A stretch of 64,000 bases of DNA from Shinella sp. SUS2 (GCF_001262505.1 NZ_KQ410738.1:1-64000), one strand, 5' to 3'. Shown: positions 25,268-34,461, counted from the first letter of the stretch. Numbers and translations: made by a program. Notes: generated by a model from the letters alone, not told the origin.

Positions 25268-26806
25268 TCAGACCGTCGGCGTGCCGCCCTGCGAGGATTT
25301 AGGAACGCCGAACCGCCGCCGACGCGAGACGCCGAGGAGCCAGAAGACGAGCGGCGAGAAGAGCAGCGCAAGACCGATCAGCATCAGCGTCGTCACCAGC
25401 CCGTTCGACCAGAAGACCGAAAGCTGGCCGCCGGACAGGAGCATGGACTGCCGAAAGGCATCCTCCGCCTTGTCGCCGAGCACCATGGCAAGAACCAGCG
25501 GGGCCAGCGGGTAGTCGAGCTTCTTGAAGACATAGCCGACGAGGCCGAAGAGAAGCACCAGCCACATGTCGCTGACGGCGTTGCCGACCTGGTAGGCGCC
25601 GGACAGGATGATCGCGACGATGATCGGCCCGATGATGGCGAAGGGCACGCGCAGGATCGACGCATAGAGCGGCACGGTGGCGATCACCAGCACTACGGCG
25701 ACGATGTTGCCAAGATACATGGAGGCGATCAGGCCCCAGACGAAATCCGGCCGGTCGGTGAAGAGCGTCGGGCCGGGCGTGAGGCCCCAGATCATCAGGC
25801 CGCCCATCATGACGGCCGCGGTGGCCGAGCCCGGCACGCCGAGCGCCAGCATCGGCAGGAGGGCGGAGGTGCCGGCGGAATGGTCGGCCGTCTCCGGCGC
25901 CACGATGCCACGCGGATCCCCCTTGCCGAACTGCGACTTGTCGCGGGCCGAACGGCGGGCGACGCCGTAGCTCATGAAGGAGGCGGCCGTCGGCCCGGCG
26001 GGCGTGATGCCCATCCAGATGCCGATCAGCGTGGAGCGGGCGATGGTGAACCAGTAGCGCGGCATCTCGACCAGCGTGCGGCCGATCTCGCCGAGCTTGA
26101 CGCGGGCCTTGATACCCTCGAAGCGCAGCCCCTCCTCCGTCGTCAGCAGCAGCTCGCCGATGCCGAATAGGCCCATGACGGCGATCAGGAACGAGACGCC
26201 CTTGATGAGTTCGGGAATGTCGAAGGTCAGGCGCAGGTTGCCCGAAATCGTATCCATACCGACGGAGGCGAGCGCGAAGCCGATCATCATGGAGACGAGC
26301 GTCTTGAACGGCGACTGGGCGCCCATCGAGATGAAGCTCGCAAAGGCGAGGAAATAGACGGCGAAATATTCCGGCGATGAGAAGCGCAGCGCGAAATTGG
26401 CAACCCAGCCGGAGAGCAGCGTGATCATCACGACGCCGGCAAGCGCGCCGAGGCCGGCCGAAACGAAGGCAAGCGTCAGCGCGCGGCTTGCCTCGCCCTT
26501 CTTGGCCATCGGATAGCCGTCGAAGGTGGTGGCGACGGAGGAGGGTTCGCCGGGAATGTTGAAGAGGATGGAGGTGGTGGAACCGCCGAAGAGCGCCCCC
26601 CAATACATGCACGAGAGCAGGATGATGGCCGAGATGGGATCCATCGAGAAGGTGAGCGGCAGGAGCAGCGACACGCCGTTCGGCGCGCCGAGGCCGGGCA
26701 GCACGCCAACCAGAATGCCGAGCGTAACGCCAAGCATCATGAGCAGGATGTGGTTGAAGCTCAGGATATGGCCGAAGCCATCCATGAGAAGACCGATATT
26801 TTCCAT
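25268..26806 (-). CDS. tctA: TTT transporter large subunit TctA
   Basis: 512 residues, about twelve helices, with both family repeats: GVLPGLGAPNGVSLLLPLTF, NIPGEPSSVATTFDG, and SQFGKGDPRGIVAPETADHS followed by ALGVPGSATAAV. It forms the membrane channel of the tripartite carboxylate importer with the TctB protein encoded just upstream and the TctC receptor. Unlike the copy at 11712-13736 it has normal length and no TctB domain. Member of the six-gene operon with pdxA, TIM-barrel and DhaKL genes, so its substrate is probably an acid sugar. Confidence 0.92.
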   Translation of the reverse strand: MENIGLLMDGFGHILSFNHILLMMLGVTLGILVGVLPGLGAPNGVSLLLPLTFSMDPISAIILLSCMYWGALFGGSTTSILFNIPGEPSSVATTFDGYPMAKKGEASRALTLAFVSAGLGALAGVVMITLLSGWVANFALRFSSPEYFAVYFLAFASFISMGAQSPFKTLVSMMIGFALASVGMDTISGNLRLTFDIPELIKGVSFLIAVMGLFGIGELLLTTEEGLRFEGIKARVKLGEIGRTLVEMPRYWFTIARSTLIGIWMGITPAGPTAASFMSYGVARRSARDKSQFGKGDPRGIVAPETADHSAGTSALLPMLALGVPGSATAAVMMGGLMIWGLTPGPTLFTDRPDFVWGLIASMYLGNIVAVVLVIATVPLYASILRVPFAIIGPIIVAIILSGAYQVGNAVSDMWLVLLFGLVGYVFKKLDYPLAPLVLAMVLGDKAEDAFRQSMLLSGGQLSVFWSNGLVTTLMLIGLALLFSPLVFWLLGVSRRRRFGVPKSSQGGTPTV

Positions 26807-26840
26807 GTCTTTCCTCCGAAGACCGGCGCCTTCGCGCGGA

Positions 26841-27341
26841 TCAGTAGATCCCGAAGAAGGCCTCGACCGGACCCTTCAGGAGCGGAACCTTGAAGCCGAT
26901 CTCGAAAATGACGAAGAAGAAGAGGGCGACGCCGACGCCCGCGGCAAGGCTCGCCCACCACTTGTATCTGCCCTGGAAGGTCATCGTGCCGGCGATGTAG
27001 AGCGCCGTGCCGACATAGAGGCCGAGGAAGGTGGCGACCGCGGCGAAGGCAACAAGCGGCAGCAGGAAGCCGAGCACGACCTTGAAGCGCGCCATGTCGA
27101 CGAAGATCTCGCCGCTGCCGCGATGCTTGACGACAGCATAGGCAAGGTTCATCGCGCTGCCGAAGACGATCAGGAGACCGATATAGAAGGGGAAATAGCC
27201 GGCATCCGGCCCCATCTCCGTCCAGCCCGCGCCGGCCTCGATCGAGCCGTAGGCGACGGCGATGCCGAAGGCGCCTGTCAGGAGTGCGACGCCCGTTTCC
27301 ATGGCGAAACGGGAAAGCCCATTCGCGCTGTTCTCACGCAT
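26841..27341 (-). CDS. tctB: TTT transporter small subunit TctB
   Basis: 166 residues with four hydrophobic helices (about 15-35, 48-70, 85-115, 125-150) and the family motif AGWTEMGPDAGYFPFYIG after the first helix. Normal size for TctB. Lies between tctC and tctA with gaps of 65 and 34 bases, the standard order tctC-tctB-tctA. Confidence 0.88.
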   Translation of the reverse strand: MRENSANGLSRFAMETGVALLTGAFGIAVAYGSIEAGAGWTEMGPDAGYFPFYIGLLIVFGSAMNLAYAVVKHRGSGEIFVDMARFKVVLGFLLPLVAFAAVATFLGLYVGTALYIAGTMTFQGRYKWWASLAAGVGVALFFFVIFEIGFKVPLLKGPVEAFFGIY

Positions 27342-27406
27342 GGATCAGACCTTTCCGAAAGGGGTTGCGGATGCCGTGTCGGCATCCGCGCGGAACCTTG
27401 GGAGGT

Positions 27407-28399
27407 TCAGTTCGCAAGCCAGCCTTCGCGTTTCAGAACGGCGCTGACGGTGGCCTCGTCCTTCTTGATGAAGTCCGCAAACTCCGCGCCGCTCATATAG
27501 GTGCCGGACTGCGAGGTGTCGGCAAGATATTTCTGCCATTCCGGCGTCTCGGACACCTTCTTCAGGACATCCGCATAAAAGCTGACGACATCGGACTCGA
27601 CGCCGGCGGCAAGCCACACGGTGCGGGGCATGGCGTAGTTGTCGATGGCGATGCCGCTGTCCTTGCAGGTCGGGATGTCGGCCCAGCCCTGGTCGCCGGC
27701 CACCTTCGCATCGCTCTTCAGCTTTTCCGATTTGAAGACGCAGACCGGCTTGACCATGCCGGCCTGCCACTGGCCGAGATTCTCGCTCGGATTGTTGACA
27801 TTCGCCGCGACGTGATCGCCGGCGAGCTGAACGGCCGCCTCCCCGCCGCTCTTGAAGGGAACGTAGCCGATATCGGAGCCGGTCGCCTCGTTGATCATGG
27901 AGGTGAGGATCTGGTCGACATCCTTGGACTGGCTGCCGGCAACCTTGAGCGTGCCCGGCGCCGCCTTGGCTTTCTCGACGAAGTCGGCAGCCGTCTTGAT
28001 GTCGGACTTGCCGTTGACCCAGAGCACGAATTCGTCGGAAGCGAGCGCGGCGACCGGCGTCAGGTCGGCTGCGGTGTAGGGCACCTTGGCGCGCACGGGC
28101 AGCAGATAGGCATTGTTCGTGCCGAAGGTCAGCTTGTGGGCGTCGCCCTTTGCCGTCGCGGCATAGACGAAGCCTTCAGCACCACCGGCACTGCCCTTGT
28201 TCGTCACCACCACCGGCGCCTTCATCAGCTCGTACTTGGCGATGATCGACTGGATGGTGCGGGCGAAGATATCGGTGCCGCCGCCGGGGCCGGCCGTGAC
28301 GACGAATTCGACGGGGCGCTCCGGCTCAAAGGCAAAGGCCGGCAGCGCGACCCCCGATGCAGCCGCGACGATGCAGGCAATGGTAAGGGACTTTTTCAT
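27407..28399 (-). CDS. tctC: TTT transporter periplasmic receptor TctC
   Basis: 330 residues, typical Bug/TctC size. Sec signal KKSLTIACIVAAASGVALPAFA; receptor motifs FVVTAGPGGGTDIFAR (ligand loop), VVTNKGSAGGAEGFVY, and DIGYVPFKSGGEAAV. GGAGGAGCAAG precedes the ATG at 28399. Unlike the receptor at 13876-14976 it has no twin-arginine signal. Second gene of the operon, 70 bases after pdxA. Confidence 0.92.
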   Translation of the reverse strand: MKKSLTIACIVAAASGVALPAFAFEPERPVEFVVTAGPGGGTDIFARTIQSIIAKYELMKAPVVVTNKGSAGGAEGFVYAATAKGDAHKLTFGTNNAYLLPVRAKVPYTAADLTPVAALASDEFVLWVNGKSDIKTAADFVEKAKAAPGTLKVAGSQSKDVDQILTSMINEATGSDIGYVPFKSGGEAAVQLAGDHVAANVNNPSENLGQWQAGMVKPVCVFKSEKLKSDAKVAGDQGWADIPTCKDSGIAIDNYAMPRTVWLAAGVESDVVSFYADVLKKVSETPEWQKYLADTSQSGTYMSGAEFADFIKKDEATVSAVLKREGWLAN

Positions 28400-28469
28400 C
28401 TTGCTCCTCCGTTGGGATGATCCCGGCACGAACCTCCTCCGTGCCGGTATACCTCAAAATTTCGATCGA

Positions 28470-29504
28470 TCAGGCGGCCGCCGAAAGCGCGGCGGCCTTT
28501 CTCGCCATGCGCGCGGCCAGAAGCAGCGCCTCGCGGCTCGCCCCGACATCGGCAATGCCCCTTCCGGCGATATCGTAGGCCGTGCCGTGGGCCGGCGTGC
28601 AGAGCGGGAACGGCAGGCCACCCATCATGGTGACGCCCTTGTCGAAGCCCATGAGCTTCATCGCGATCTGGCCCTGGTCGTGATACATGGTCATGACCGC
28701 CTGGAAGCCGTCTTTCAGGGCGCGCAGGAAGACGGTATCGGCCGGGAACGGACCCTCGACATCGAAGCCCCGCGCCTTCGCCGCGGCGACCGCGGGCTCG
28801 ATGATGTCGATCTCCTCCATGCCGAAGGAACCGCCGTCGCCCGCATGCGGATTGAGGCCGGCGACCGCGATCTTCGGATTGTCGTAGCCCGCATTCTTCA
28901 AGCAATTGCTGGTCAGCTCGATCTCGGCGAGGATCGCCTCGAGCGAAAGCGCCGCCGCCACGTCCTTCAGCGGAATGTGCGAGGTGACACGCGCATTCCA
29001 GACCTTTTCCAGCACGTTGAATTCGCGGACCTTTCCGGTGAAGCCGATGACGTCGGCGACGAAGCGGATCTCGTCGTCATAACCCGGATAGGCGTAGCGC
29101 ATGGCCTTCTTGTTGAAGGGCGTGAAGCAGACGGCACCAGCCTTGCCCTGGTCGGCAAGCTGCAACGCTGTGCGGAAATTGGCGGTGGCAAAGGTGCCGC
29201 CGGCAAGCGTCGCCTCGCCGCGCACCACATCCGCCGGGTCGAGATGAGCAAGATCGATGAAGACATGGCGCTCGCCGCTCGCCGCACCGAAGGTCTCGAG
29301 CGTTGCGGTTTCCAGGTCGAGATCGATGCCAGCCGCCTTGGCGCCCTCATCGAGAATACGGCGATCGCCAATGACCACGAGATGGGCCGCGGCCTTGACA
29401 TCGTCGAGCGCGATGATGCGGGCGGTCAGCTCCGGGCTGATACCGGCCGGATCGCCCATGGCGAGCGCGATAACGGGGCGCGCGTCTTTTGCGCTCTCGG
29501 TCAT
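28470..29504 (-). CDS. PdxA-family 4-phospho-hydroxyacid dehydrogenase
   Basis: 344 residues of the PdxA family: MGDPAGISPELTAR at the N-terminus, metal histidines in TSHIPL, NPHAGDGGSFGMEE and MYHDQGQIAMK, and GLPFPLCTPAHGTAYDIAGRG at the end. PdxA oxidises and decarboxylates 4-phosphohydroxy-L-threonine in B6 synthesis; PdxA2 paralogues act on 4-phospho-D-threonate or D-erythronate in catabolism. The operon with TTT transporter and sugar kinase argues for the catabolic type, though the usual DUF1537 kinase is absent. The start at 29504 is preceded by AGGAGT; first gene of the operon and divergent from gntR. Confidence 0.88.
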   Translation of the reverse strand: MTESAKDARPVIALAMGDPAGISPELTARIIALDDVKAAAHLVVIGDRRILDEGAKAAGIDLDLETATLETFGAASGERHVFIDLAHLDPADVVRGEATLAGGTFATANFRTALQLADQGKAGAVCFTPFNKKAMRYAYPGYDDEIRFVADVIGFTGKVREFNVLEKVWNARVTSHIPLKDVAAALSLEAILAEIELTSNCLKNAGYDNPKIAVAGLNPHAGDGGSFGMEEIDIIEPAVAAAKARGFDVEGPFPADTVFLRALKDGFQAVMTMYHDQGQIAMKLMGFDKGVTMMGGLPFPLCTPAHGTAYDIAGRGIADVGASREALLLAARMARKAAALSAAA

Positions 29505-29520
29505 GATGAAACTCCTCCGC

Positions 29521-29596
29521 TGCATTCTGTATGCAGCCTTCATACGGCATCAAAAATGCTGCATCAAGTCTTTTGTATTCTGTATGCAGCATTTTT
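29521..29596. promoter_or_regulatory. GntR operator array between pdxA-type gene and gntR
   Basis: Two direct copies of the 14-mer ATTCTGTATGCAGC (29524-29537 and 29577-29590, 53 bases apart). Around the first copy is the palindrome TGCAT-N5-ATGCA (29521-29535). AAAAATGCTGCAT (29552-29564) is the exact inverse of ATGCAGCATTTTT (29584-29596). Three related sites in the divergent gap suggest binding, and perhaps looping, by the adjacent GntR protein. Confidence 0.65.
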
Positions 29597-29691
29597 TATT
29601 GACGCCACCGCCCGGGCTCTTCATGCTCGCACCAAATCGCCAACGCGGCCGGCGCCCTCGGGCTGGACTTGAAAGACGCAAGATCAAAGAC

Positions 29692-30393
29692 ATGGATGAG
29701 ATCAGAAGCTTGGGGCTCCCGGAAGGCAGCCTGCCGGAACCGATCCGCCGCACGGCCCTGCACGACACGCTCGTCAGCCGTCTGCGCGACATGATCATCG
29801 AAGGGCACCTCTCCCCCGGAACGCGCCTCAACGAAGGTCAGCTCGGCCAGATGCTCGGCGTCTCGCGGACGCCCTTGCGCGAGGCCATCAAATATCTTGC
29901 GAGCGAAGGTCTGGTCGAACTCGTTCCCAGCCGCGGCGCGGTCGTGAAGCGTTTCGGGGCGAAGGACGTCAAGGACATGCTGTCGGTCCTCGCCACGCTG
30001 GAGGAGCTGGCCGGCAGGCTTGCCTGCGCGAGCGCGCGCGACGAGGAGATCGCGGAAATCCGCCGTCTGCACGATGACATGGTCCGGCATTACAAGGCAG
30101 GAGACCGCCTGGAATATTACAAGCTCAACCAGGCGATCCACACGCGCATCGTTGCCATTTCCGGCAATGCCGCCCTCGCGGAGGTGCACGGCATGCTGCA
30201 GACCCGGCTGAAGCGCATCCGCTTCGTCGGCCATGAAGGTCCGGAGAAGTGGGCTGCCGCGGTCGGCGAACACGAGGAAATGGTGGCAGCGCTGGAAGCG
30301 CGCGATGCCGGCCGCTTGTCCGAAGTTCTCGGACGCCACCTGAAGAAGGCCTGGGAGCGCGTCAGCGAAACGCTGGAAGGCTCCAGCCGGTAG
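29692..30393 (+). CDS. GntR-family regulator, FCD type
   Basis: 233 residues: winged helix (LVSRLRDMIIEGHLSPGTRLNEGQLGQMLGVSRTPLREAIKYL, about 28-72, shown here in part by its SRTPLREA motif) and FCD helical effector domain with EYYKLNQAIHTRIV and GEHEEMVAAL histidines. Divergent from the six-gene pdxA operon with an operator array between, so it is most likely that operon's repressor and is autoregulated. The ATG at 29692 fits family length; an in-frame opening 145 codons further upstream is rejected because it runs through the operators and the divergent gene. Confidence 0.9.
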   Translation: MDEIRSLGLPEGSLPEPIRRTALHDTLVSRLRDMIIEGHLSPGTRLNEGQLGQMLGVSRTPLREAIKYLASEGLVELVPSRGAVVKRFGAKDVKDMLSVLATLEELAGRLACASARDEEIAEIRRLHDDMVRHYKAGDRLEYYKLNQAIHTRIVAISGNAALAEVHGMLQTRLKRIRFVGHEGPEKWAAAVGEHEEMVAALEARDAGRLSEVLGRHLKKAWERVSETLEGSSR

Positions 30394-30849
30394 GAGCCGT
30401 CACCACCTTAACGGCCTCGGTGTTTCGCCTTACCCTGACGGCGGCGCCTCCCTTGCCGCTGCGCCCATGCGAGGCAAATCCACGTCGAATTTTTCTTGCG
30501 GCATGCGCAACGCCGACAGCAGGTTCCAATTGCGGATTGGACCTCCACGGCACGGCTATCGCCAATCCGCCGCCCTGCCCTCCCCTCCCTCTTGCTCGAC
30601 AAGACGGATCCACAAGCGGCCTCGACGTTCGATCCCCATACGCGCAGCGATTTTACGGCTGAGCCGGCGATTTCTCGCACCAGCCGGCAACGCCTTGAAA
30701 CACCTCACCAAAGCCACCCCGCGGTTGGCACCCACTGGCCCTTTCGGGCAAGGAAAATCGCGGCCCCGCAAATTTGATGGTTTACAATAGTAATACAATA
30801 TGATGTTTTACCCGCGCTGCTGAGGAGCAGCTTTCTTTGGGAGGACATC
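30394..30849. other. 456-base gap without a recognisable gene
   Basis: Short overlapping reading frames here are low in typical codon use and match nothing I know. The last 65 bases turn AT-rich (TTTACAATAGTAATACAATA, 30780-30799) just before ytfQ and probably hold its promoter and a GntR-type operator; exact elements are not clear. Confidence 0.5.
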
Positions 30850-31812
30850 ATGAAATTCAAAATCGCACTCGCGAGTGCCACGATCCTTGCTGCCTCGATG
30901 TTCAGCGCCGCATCCGCCGCCGAGCTGACCGTGGGCTTTTCGCAGATCGGGTCCGAGTCCGGCTGGCGCGCCGCCGAGACGACGCTCACCAAGCAGCAGG
31001 CCGAGCAGCGCGGCATCGACCTGAAATTCGCCGATGCGCAGCAGAAGCAGGAAAACCAGATCAAGGCGCTGCGCTCCTTCATTGCGCAGGGTGTCGATGC
31101 CATTCTCGTCGCCCCGGTCGTGGCAACCGGCTGGGACGAGGTGCTGCAGGAAGCCAAGGATGCGGAAATCCCGGTCATCCTGCTCGATCGCACGGTCGAT
31201 GCCTCTGAGGACCTGTACCTGACAGCCGTCACCTCCGACCTCGTGCACGAGGGCAATGTCGCCGGCAAATGGCTGGTCGACACCGTCGCCGGCAAGCCGT
31301 GCAATGTCGTCGAACTCCAGGGCACGACCGGTTCCTCGCCGGCCATCGACCGCAAGAAGGGCTTTGAGGAGGCGCTGGCCGGCAAGGACAACCTGAAGAT
31401 CATTCGCAGTCAGACCGGCGACTTCACCCGCACCAAGGGCAAGGAAGTCATGGAAAGCTTCCTGAAGGCGGAAGACGGCGGCAAGAACATCTGCGCGCTC
31501 TACGCCCACAACGACGACATGGCCGTCGGCGCGATCCAGGCGATCAAGGAAGCCGGCCTGAAGCCGGGCACGGACATCCTCGTCGTCTCGATCGACGCCG
31601 TACCCGACATCTTCCAGGCGATGGCCGCCGGCGAAGCCAATGCCACGGTCGAGCTGACGCCGAACATGGCAGGCCCCGCCTTCGACGCGCTTGATGCCTT
31701 CCGCAAGGACGGCAAGGCACCGCCGAAGTGGATCCAGACGGAATCGAAGCTCTATACGCAAGCTGACGATCCGGCGAAGGTCTATGAGGAGAAGAAGGGC
31801 CTCGGCTACTGA
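30850..31812 (+). CDS. ytfQ: ABC sugar transporter periplasmic binding protein, YtfQ type
   Basis: 320 residues with Sec signal (KIALASATILAASMFSAASA) and a periplasmic-binding fold of the ribose/galactofuranose class: VGFSQIGSESGWR, FADAQQKQENQIKALRSFIAQGVDAI, VILLDRTVD and ALYAHNDDMAVGAIQAIKEAG. The GSESGWR opening and the following ytfR-ytfT-yjfF gene order match the E. coli galactofuranose importer, so a furanose sugar is likely. TTGGGAGGACATC is the ribosome site. Followed by a GC-rich hairpin that probably keeps this mRNA more abundant than the rest. Confidence 0.93.
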   Translation: MKFKIALASATILAASMFSAASAAELTVGFSQIGSESGWRAAETTLTKQQAEQRGIDLKFADAQQKQENQIKALRSFIAQGVDAILVAPVVATGWDEVLQEAKDAEIPVILLDRTVDASEDLYLTAVTSDLVHEGNVAGKWLVDTVAGKPCNVVELQGTTGSSPAIDRKKGFEEALAGKDNLKIIRSQTGDFTRTKGKEVMESFLKAEDGGKNICALYAHNDDMAVGAIQAIKEAGLKPGTDILVVSIDAVPDIFQAMAAGEANATVELTPNMAGPAFDALDAFRKDGKAPPKWIQTESKLYTQADDPAKVYEEKKGLGY

Positions 31813-31864
31813 TCTCTCTCTGGAGCCCCGCATCCGGCCACCGGCCGGCGCGGCGCACTGCCAG

Positions 31865-31893
31865 GCCCGCCGCCTCTCCTGGAGGCGGCGGGC
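31865..31893 (+). terminator. Intra-operon hairpin between ytfQ and ytfR
   Basis: 12-bp stem (31865-31876 with 31882-31893), loop TCCTG, no T-run. Such hairpins behind binding-protein genes slow mRNA decay or attenuate transcription so the receptor is made in excess. Confidence 0.6.
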
Positions 31894-31918
31894 GGCCATC
31901 CACATCCGGGTCGGGATC

Positions 31919-33439
31919 ATGCAGCCTGCCAGTTCCTACATTCTCTCGGCGGCGGGGATCGACAAGATCTTCCCAGGCGCCAAGGCACTGAGCCGCGTCG
32001 ATTTCTCTCTGCGGCGCGGCGAGGTGCATGCGCTGCTCGGCGAAAACGGCGCCGGCAAGTCGACGCTCGTCAAGTGCCTCACCGGCGCCTATCGCCGGGA
32101 TGGCGGACACATCCTCGTCGATGGCGCCGACGTTGATCCGCAAAGCACGCTGGAGGCCCAGAACCTCGGCATCGGCACCGTCTACCAGGAAGTGAACCTG
32201 CTTTCGAACCTGACAGTCGCCGAGAACCTTTTCCTCGGTCGTCAGCCAAGACGTTTCGGTCTTATCGACACCCGCGAGATGAACCGCCGGGCGAGAGCGC
32301 TGCTTGCCGAATACGATCTCGACATCGACGTCACCGCCGAGCTTGCTGCCTATTCCGTCGCGGTACAGCAGGTCGTCGCCATCGCCCGCGCAGTCGACCT
32401 GTCGGGCAAGGTGCTGATCCTCGACGAGCCAACCGCCAGCCTCGACACGCACGAAGTGGCGATGCTGTTTGGCATTGTGCGTCGGTTGAAGGCGCGCGGC
32501 CTCGGCATCGTCTTCATCACCCACTTCCTCGAGCAGGTCTACGAGATTTCCGACCGCATCACCGTGCTGCGCAACGGCCAACGCGTCGGCACACGCGAGA
32601 CGGCAGACCTGCCGCGCCGCGACCTGATCGCCATGATGCTCGGCCGCGAACTGGTGCAGGAAGTTTCGGCTGAACATGGCGCAAAGGCCGAGGCCCGCGC
32701 GGTCCGCTTCCGCTTCCGCAATTTCGGCCGCAAGGGCCATATCCAGCCGTTCGACCTCGATGTCGGCGCCGGCGAGGTCGTCGGCATTGCCGGCCTGCTC
32801 GGCTCCGGCCGCACGGAAACCGCCGAGATCCTCTTCGGCGCCGAGCGCGCCGACAGCGGCACGGCGGAGGGCGACGGCCGGGCACTCGACCTCTCATCCC
32901 CCCGCGCCGCCATCCGCGAGAAATTCGGCTTCTGCCCGGAAGACCGCAAGATCGACGGCATCATCGGCGACCTCTCCGTGCGCGAGAACATCGCACTCGC
33001 CCTCCAGGCCCGCCGCGGCTGGGCGCGGCCGATCAGCCGTGGCGAACAGGACCGGCTGGCGGACCACTACATCAAGGCGCTCGACATCCGCACGAGCGAT
33101 CGAGAGAAGCCGATCAAGCTGCTTTCCGGCGGCAACCAGCAGAAGGCGATCCTCGCCCGCTGGCTCGCCACCAACCCGGACTTCCTCATCCTCGACGAGC
33201 CGACGCGCGGCATCGATGTCGGCGCGCATGCGGAGATCATCCGGCTCATCGAATCCCTCTGCGAGAAAGGCATGTCGCTGATCGTCATCTCCTCCGAACT
33301 CGAAGAGCTGGTCGCCTATTCCAGCCGCGTCATCGTGCTGCGCGACCGGGCGCATGTCGCCGAACTCACCGGCAGCGCGGTCACCACGGACGGCATCGTC
33401 GAGGCGATCGCTACCTCCACCTGCAGGACCGACGCATGA
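31919..33439 (+). CDS. ytfR: ABC sugar transporter double ATPase, YtfR type
   Basis: 506 residues, two nucleotide-binding domains. The first has Walker A GENGAGKST at 41-49, AYSVAVQQVVAIARAV in the signature position and VLILDEPTASLD; the second has the degenerate P-loop GLLGSGRTE normal for sugar ATPases, then LSGGNQQKAILARWL and FLILDEPTRGIDVG. Powers uptake through YtfT and YjfF. Start at 31919 chosen from alignment to the RbsA/YtfR N-terminus; the frame is open further upstream into ytfQ but without a need for it. Overlaps ytfT by four bases. Confidence 0.93.
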   Translation: MQPASSYILSAAGIDKIFPGAKALSRVDFSLRRGEVHALLGENGAGKSTLVKCLTGAYRRDGGHILVDGADVDPQSTLEAQNLGIGTVYQEVNLLSNLTVAENLFLGRQPRRFGLIDTREMNRRARALLAEYDLDIDVTAELAAYSVAVQQVVAIARAVDLSGKVLILDEPTASLDTHEVAMLFGIVRRLKARGLGIVFITHFLEQVYEISDRITVLRNGQRVGTRETADLPRRDLIAMMLGRELVQEVSAEHGAKAEARAVRFRFRNFGRKGHIQPFDLDVGAGEVVGIAGLLGSGRTETAEILFGAERADSGTAEGDGRALDLSSPRAAIREKFGFCPEDRKIDGIIGDLSVRENIALALQARRGWARPISRGEQDRLADHYIKALDIRTSDREKPIKLLSGGNQQKAILARWLATNPDFLILDEPTRGIDVGAHAEIIRLIESLCEKGMSLIVISSELEELVAYSSRVIVLRDRAHVAELTGSAVTTDGIVEAIATSTCRTDA

Positions 33440-34461
33440 ACGCGACCGTAAAAACCTACGCCATCAGGCTCTTTCCGCAGATCGCAGCGCTCGCCATCAT
33501 CCTCCTGATGGTGTCGATCGCCTTTCCGGGTTTCTTTCGCCTCGAAATGCAGAACGGCCGTCTCTATGGCAGCGTCATCGACATCCTCAACCGCGGCACG
33601 CCGGTGGCGCTGCTGGCGATCGGCATGACTATCGTCATCGCCACCAAGGGCATCGACCTGTCGGTCGGCGCCATCATGGCGATCTGTGGGGCAGTGGCCG
33701 CCGCCTGCATCACGGAAGGTTACGGGCTGGTGGCGACGCTCACCATCACCATCGGCACAGGACTTCTCTGCGGCCTGTGGAACGGCGTCCTCGTTGCCGT
33801 GCTCGATATTCAGCCGATCATCGCGACCCTGGTGCTGATGGTCGCCGGACGCGGCATCGCCCAGCTCATCACCGAAGGGGCGATCCTCACCTTCAACGAT
33901 GCCGGTCTCATCTTCATCGGCAGCGGCTCGTTTCTCGGCCTGCCCATGCCGATCCTCATCTGGCTCGTCTTCGGCCTTGCCGTGGCCATGCTCGTGCGCC
34001 GCACGGCGCTCGGCATGCTCATCGAGGCGCTCGGCGTCAACCGGCGCGCCTCCACGCTCTCGGGCGTCTCCACCGGCGTGCTGCTGATCGCCGCCTATGT
34101 GCTCTCGGGCCTCTGCGCCGCCCTCGCCGGCATCATCGCCGCCGCCGATATCCGTGGCGCGGATGCCAACAATGCCGGCCTCTGGCTGGAGCTCGACGCG
34201 ATCCTCGCGGTCGTCGTCGGCGGCACCTCGCTGCTCGGCGGGCGCTTCTCCATCGCCGCCTCGCTGCTCGGCGCCCTCATCATCCAGTCGATCAACACCG
34301 GCATCCTCTTGTCCGGCTTCCCGCCCGAGTTCAACCTGATCATCAAAGCGGCGATCATCGTTCTGATCCTCGTCATCCAGTCGCCGCGCGCACAGTCGGC
34401 CTTCGTCTTCCTCTCCCGCGCGCAGGCGGCGGCAAGCAAGACCGGCGAGGAGACGAAATGA
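33436..34461 (+). CDS. ytfT: ABC sugar transporter permease, YtfT type
   Basis: 341 residues, RbsC-family permease with eight to ten helices: GMTIVIATKGIDLSVGAIMAI (about 65-85), NGVLVAVLDIQPIIATLVLM, GVNRRASTLSGV (cytosolic coupling loop) and LDAILAVVVGGTSLLGGRFS. Forms a heterodimeric channel with YjfF. Starts inside the ytfR stop (ATGA) and overlaps yjfF by four bases, so the three genes are translated as one unit. Confidence 0.93.
   Translation: MNATVKTYAIRLFPQIAALAIILLMVSIAFPGFFRLEMQNGRLYGSVIDILNRGTPVALLAIGMTIVIATKGIDLSVGAIMAICGAVAAACITEGYGLVATLTITIGTGLLCGLWNGVLVAVLDIQPIIATLVLMVAGRGIAQLITEGAILTFNDAGLIFIGSGSFLGLPMPILIWLVFGLAVAMLVRRTALGMLIEALGVNRRASTLSGVSTGVLLIAAYVLSGLCAALAGIIAAADIRGADANNAGLWLELDAILAVVVGGTSLLGGRFSIAASLLGALIIQSINTGILLSGFPPEFNLIIKAAIIVLILVIQSPRAQSAFVFLSRAQAAASKTGEETK

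Noticed and set aside
24287..26170. 627-codon plus-strand frame across TIM-barrel and tctA genes
   Set aside because: Shadow of two real minus-strand genes with full family motifs.
28470..29504. Vitamin B6 synthesis gene pdxA
   Set aside because: Located first in a TTT-kinase catabolic operon with a GntR regulator and without ksgA, surA or pdxJ neighbours.
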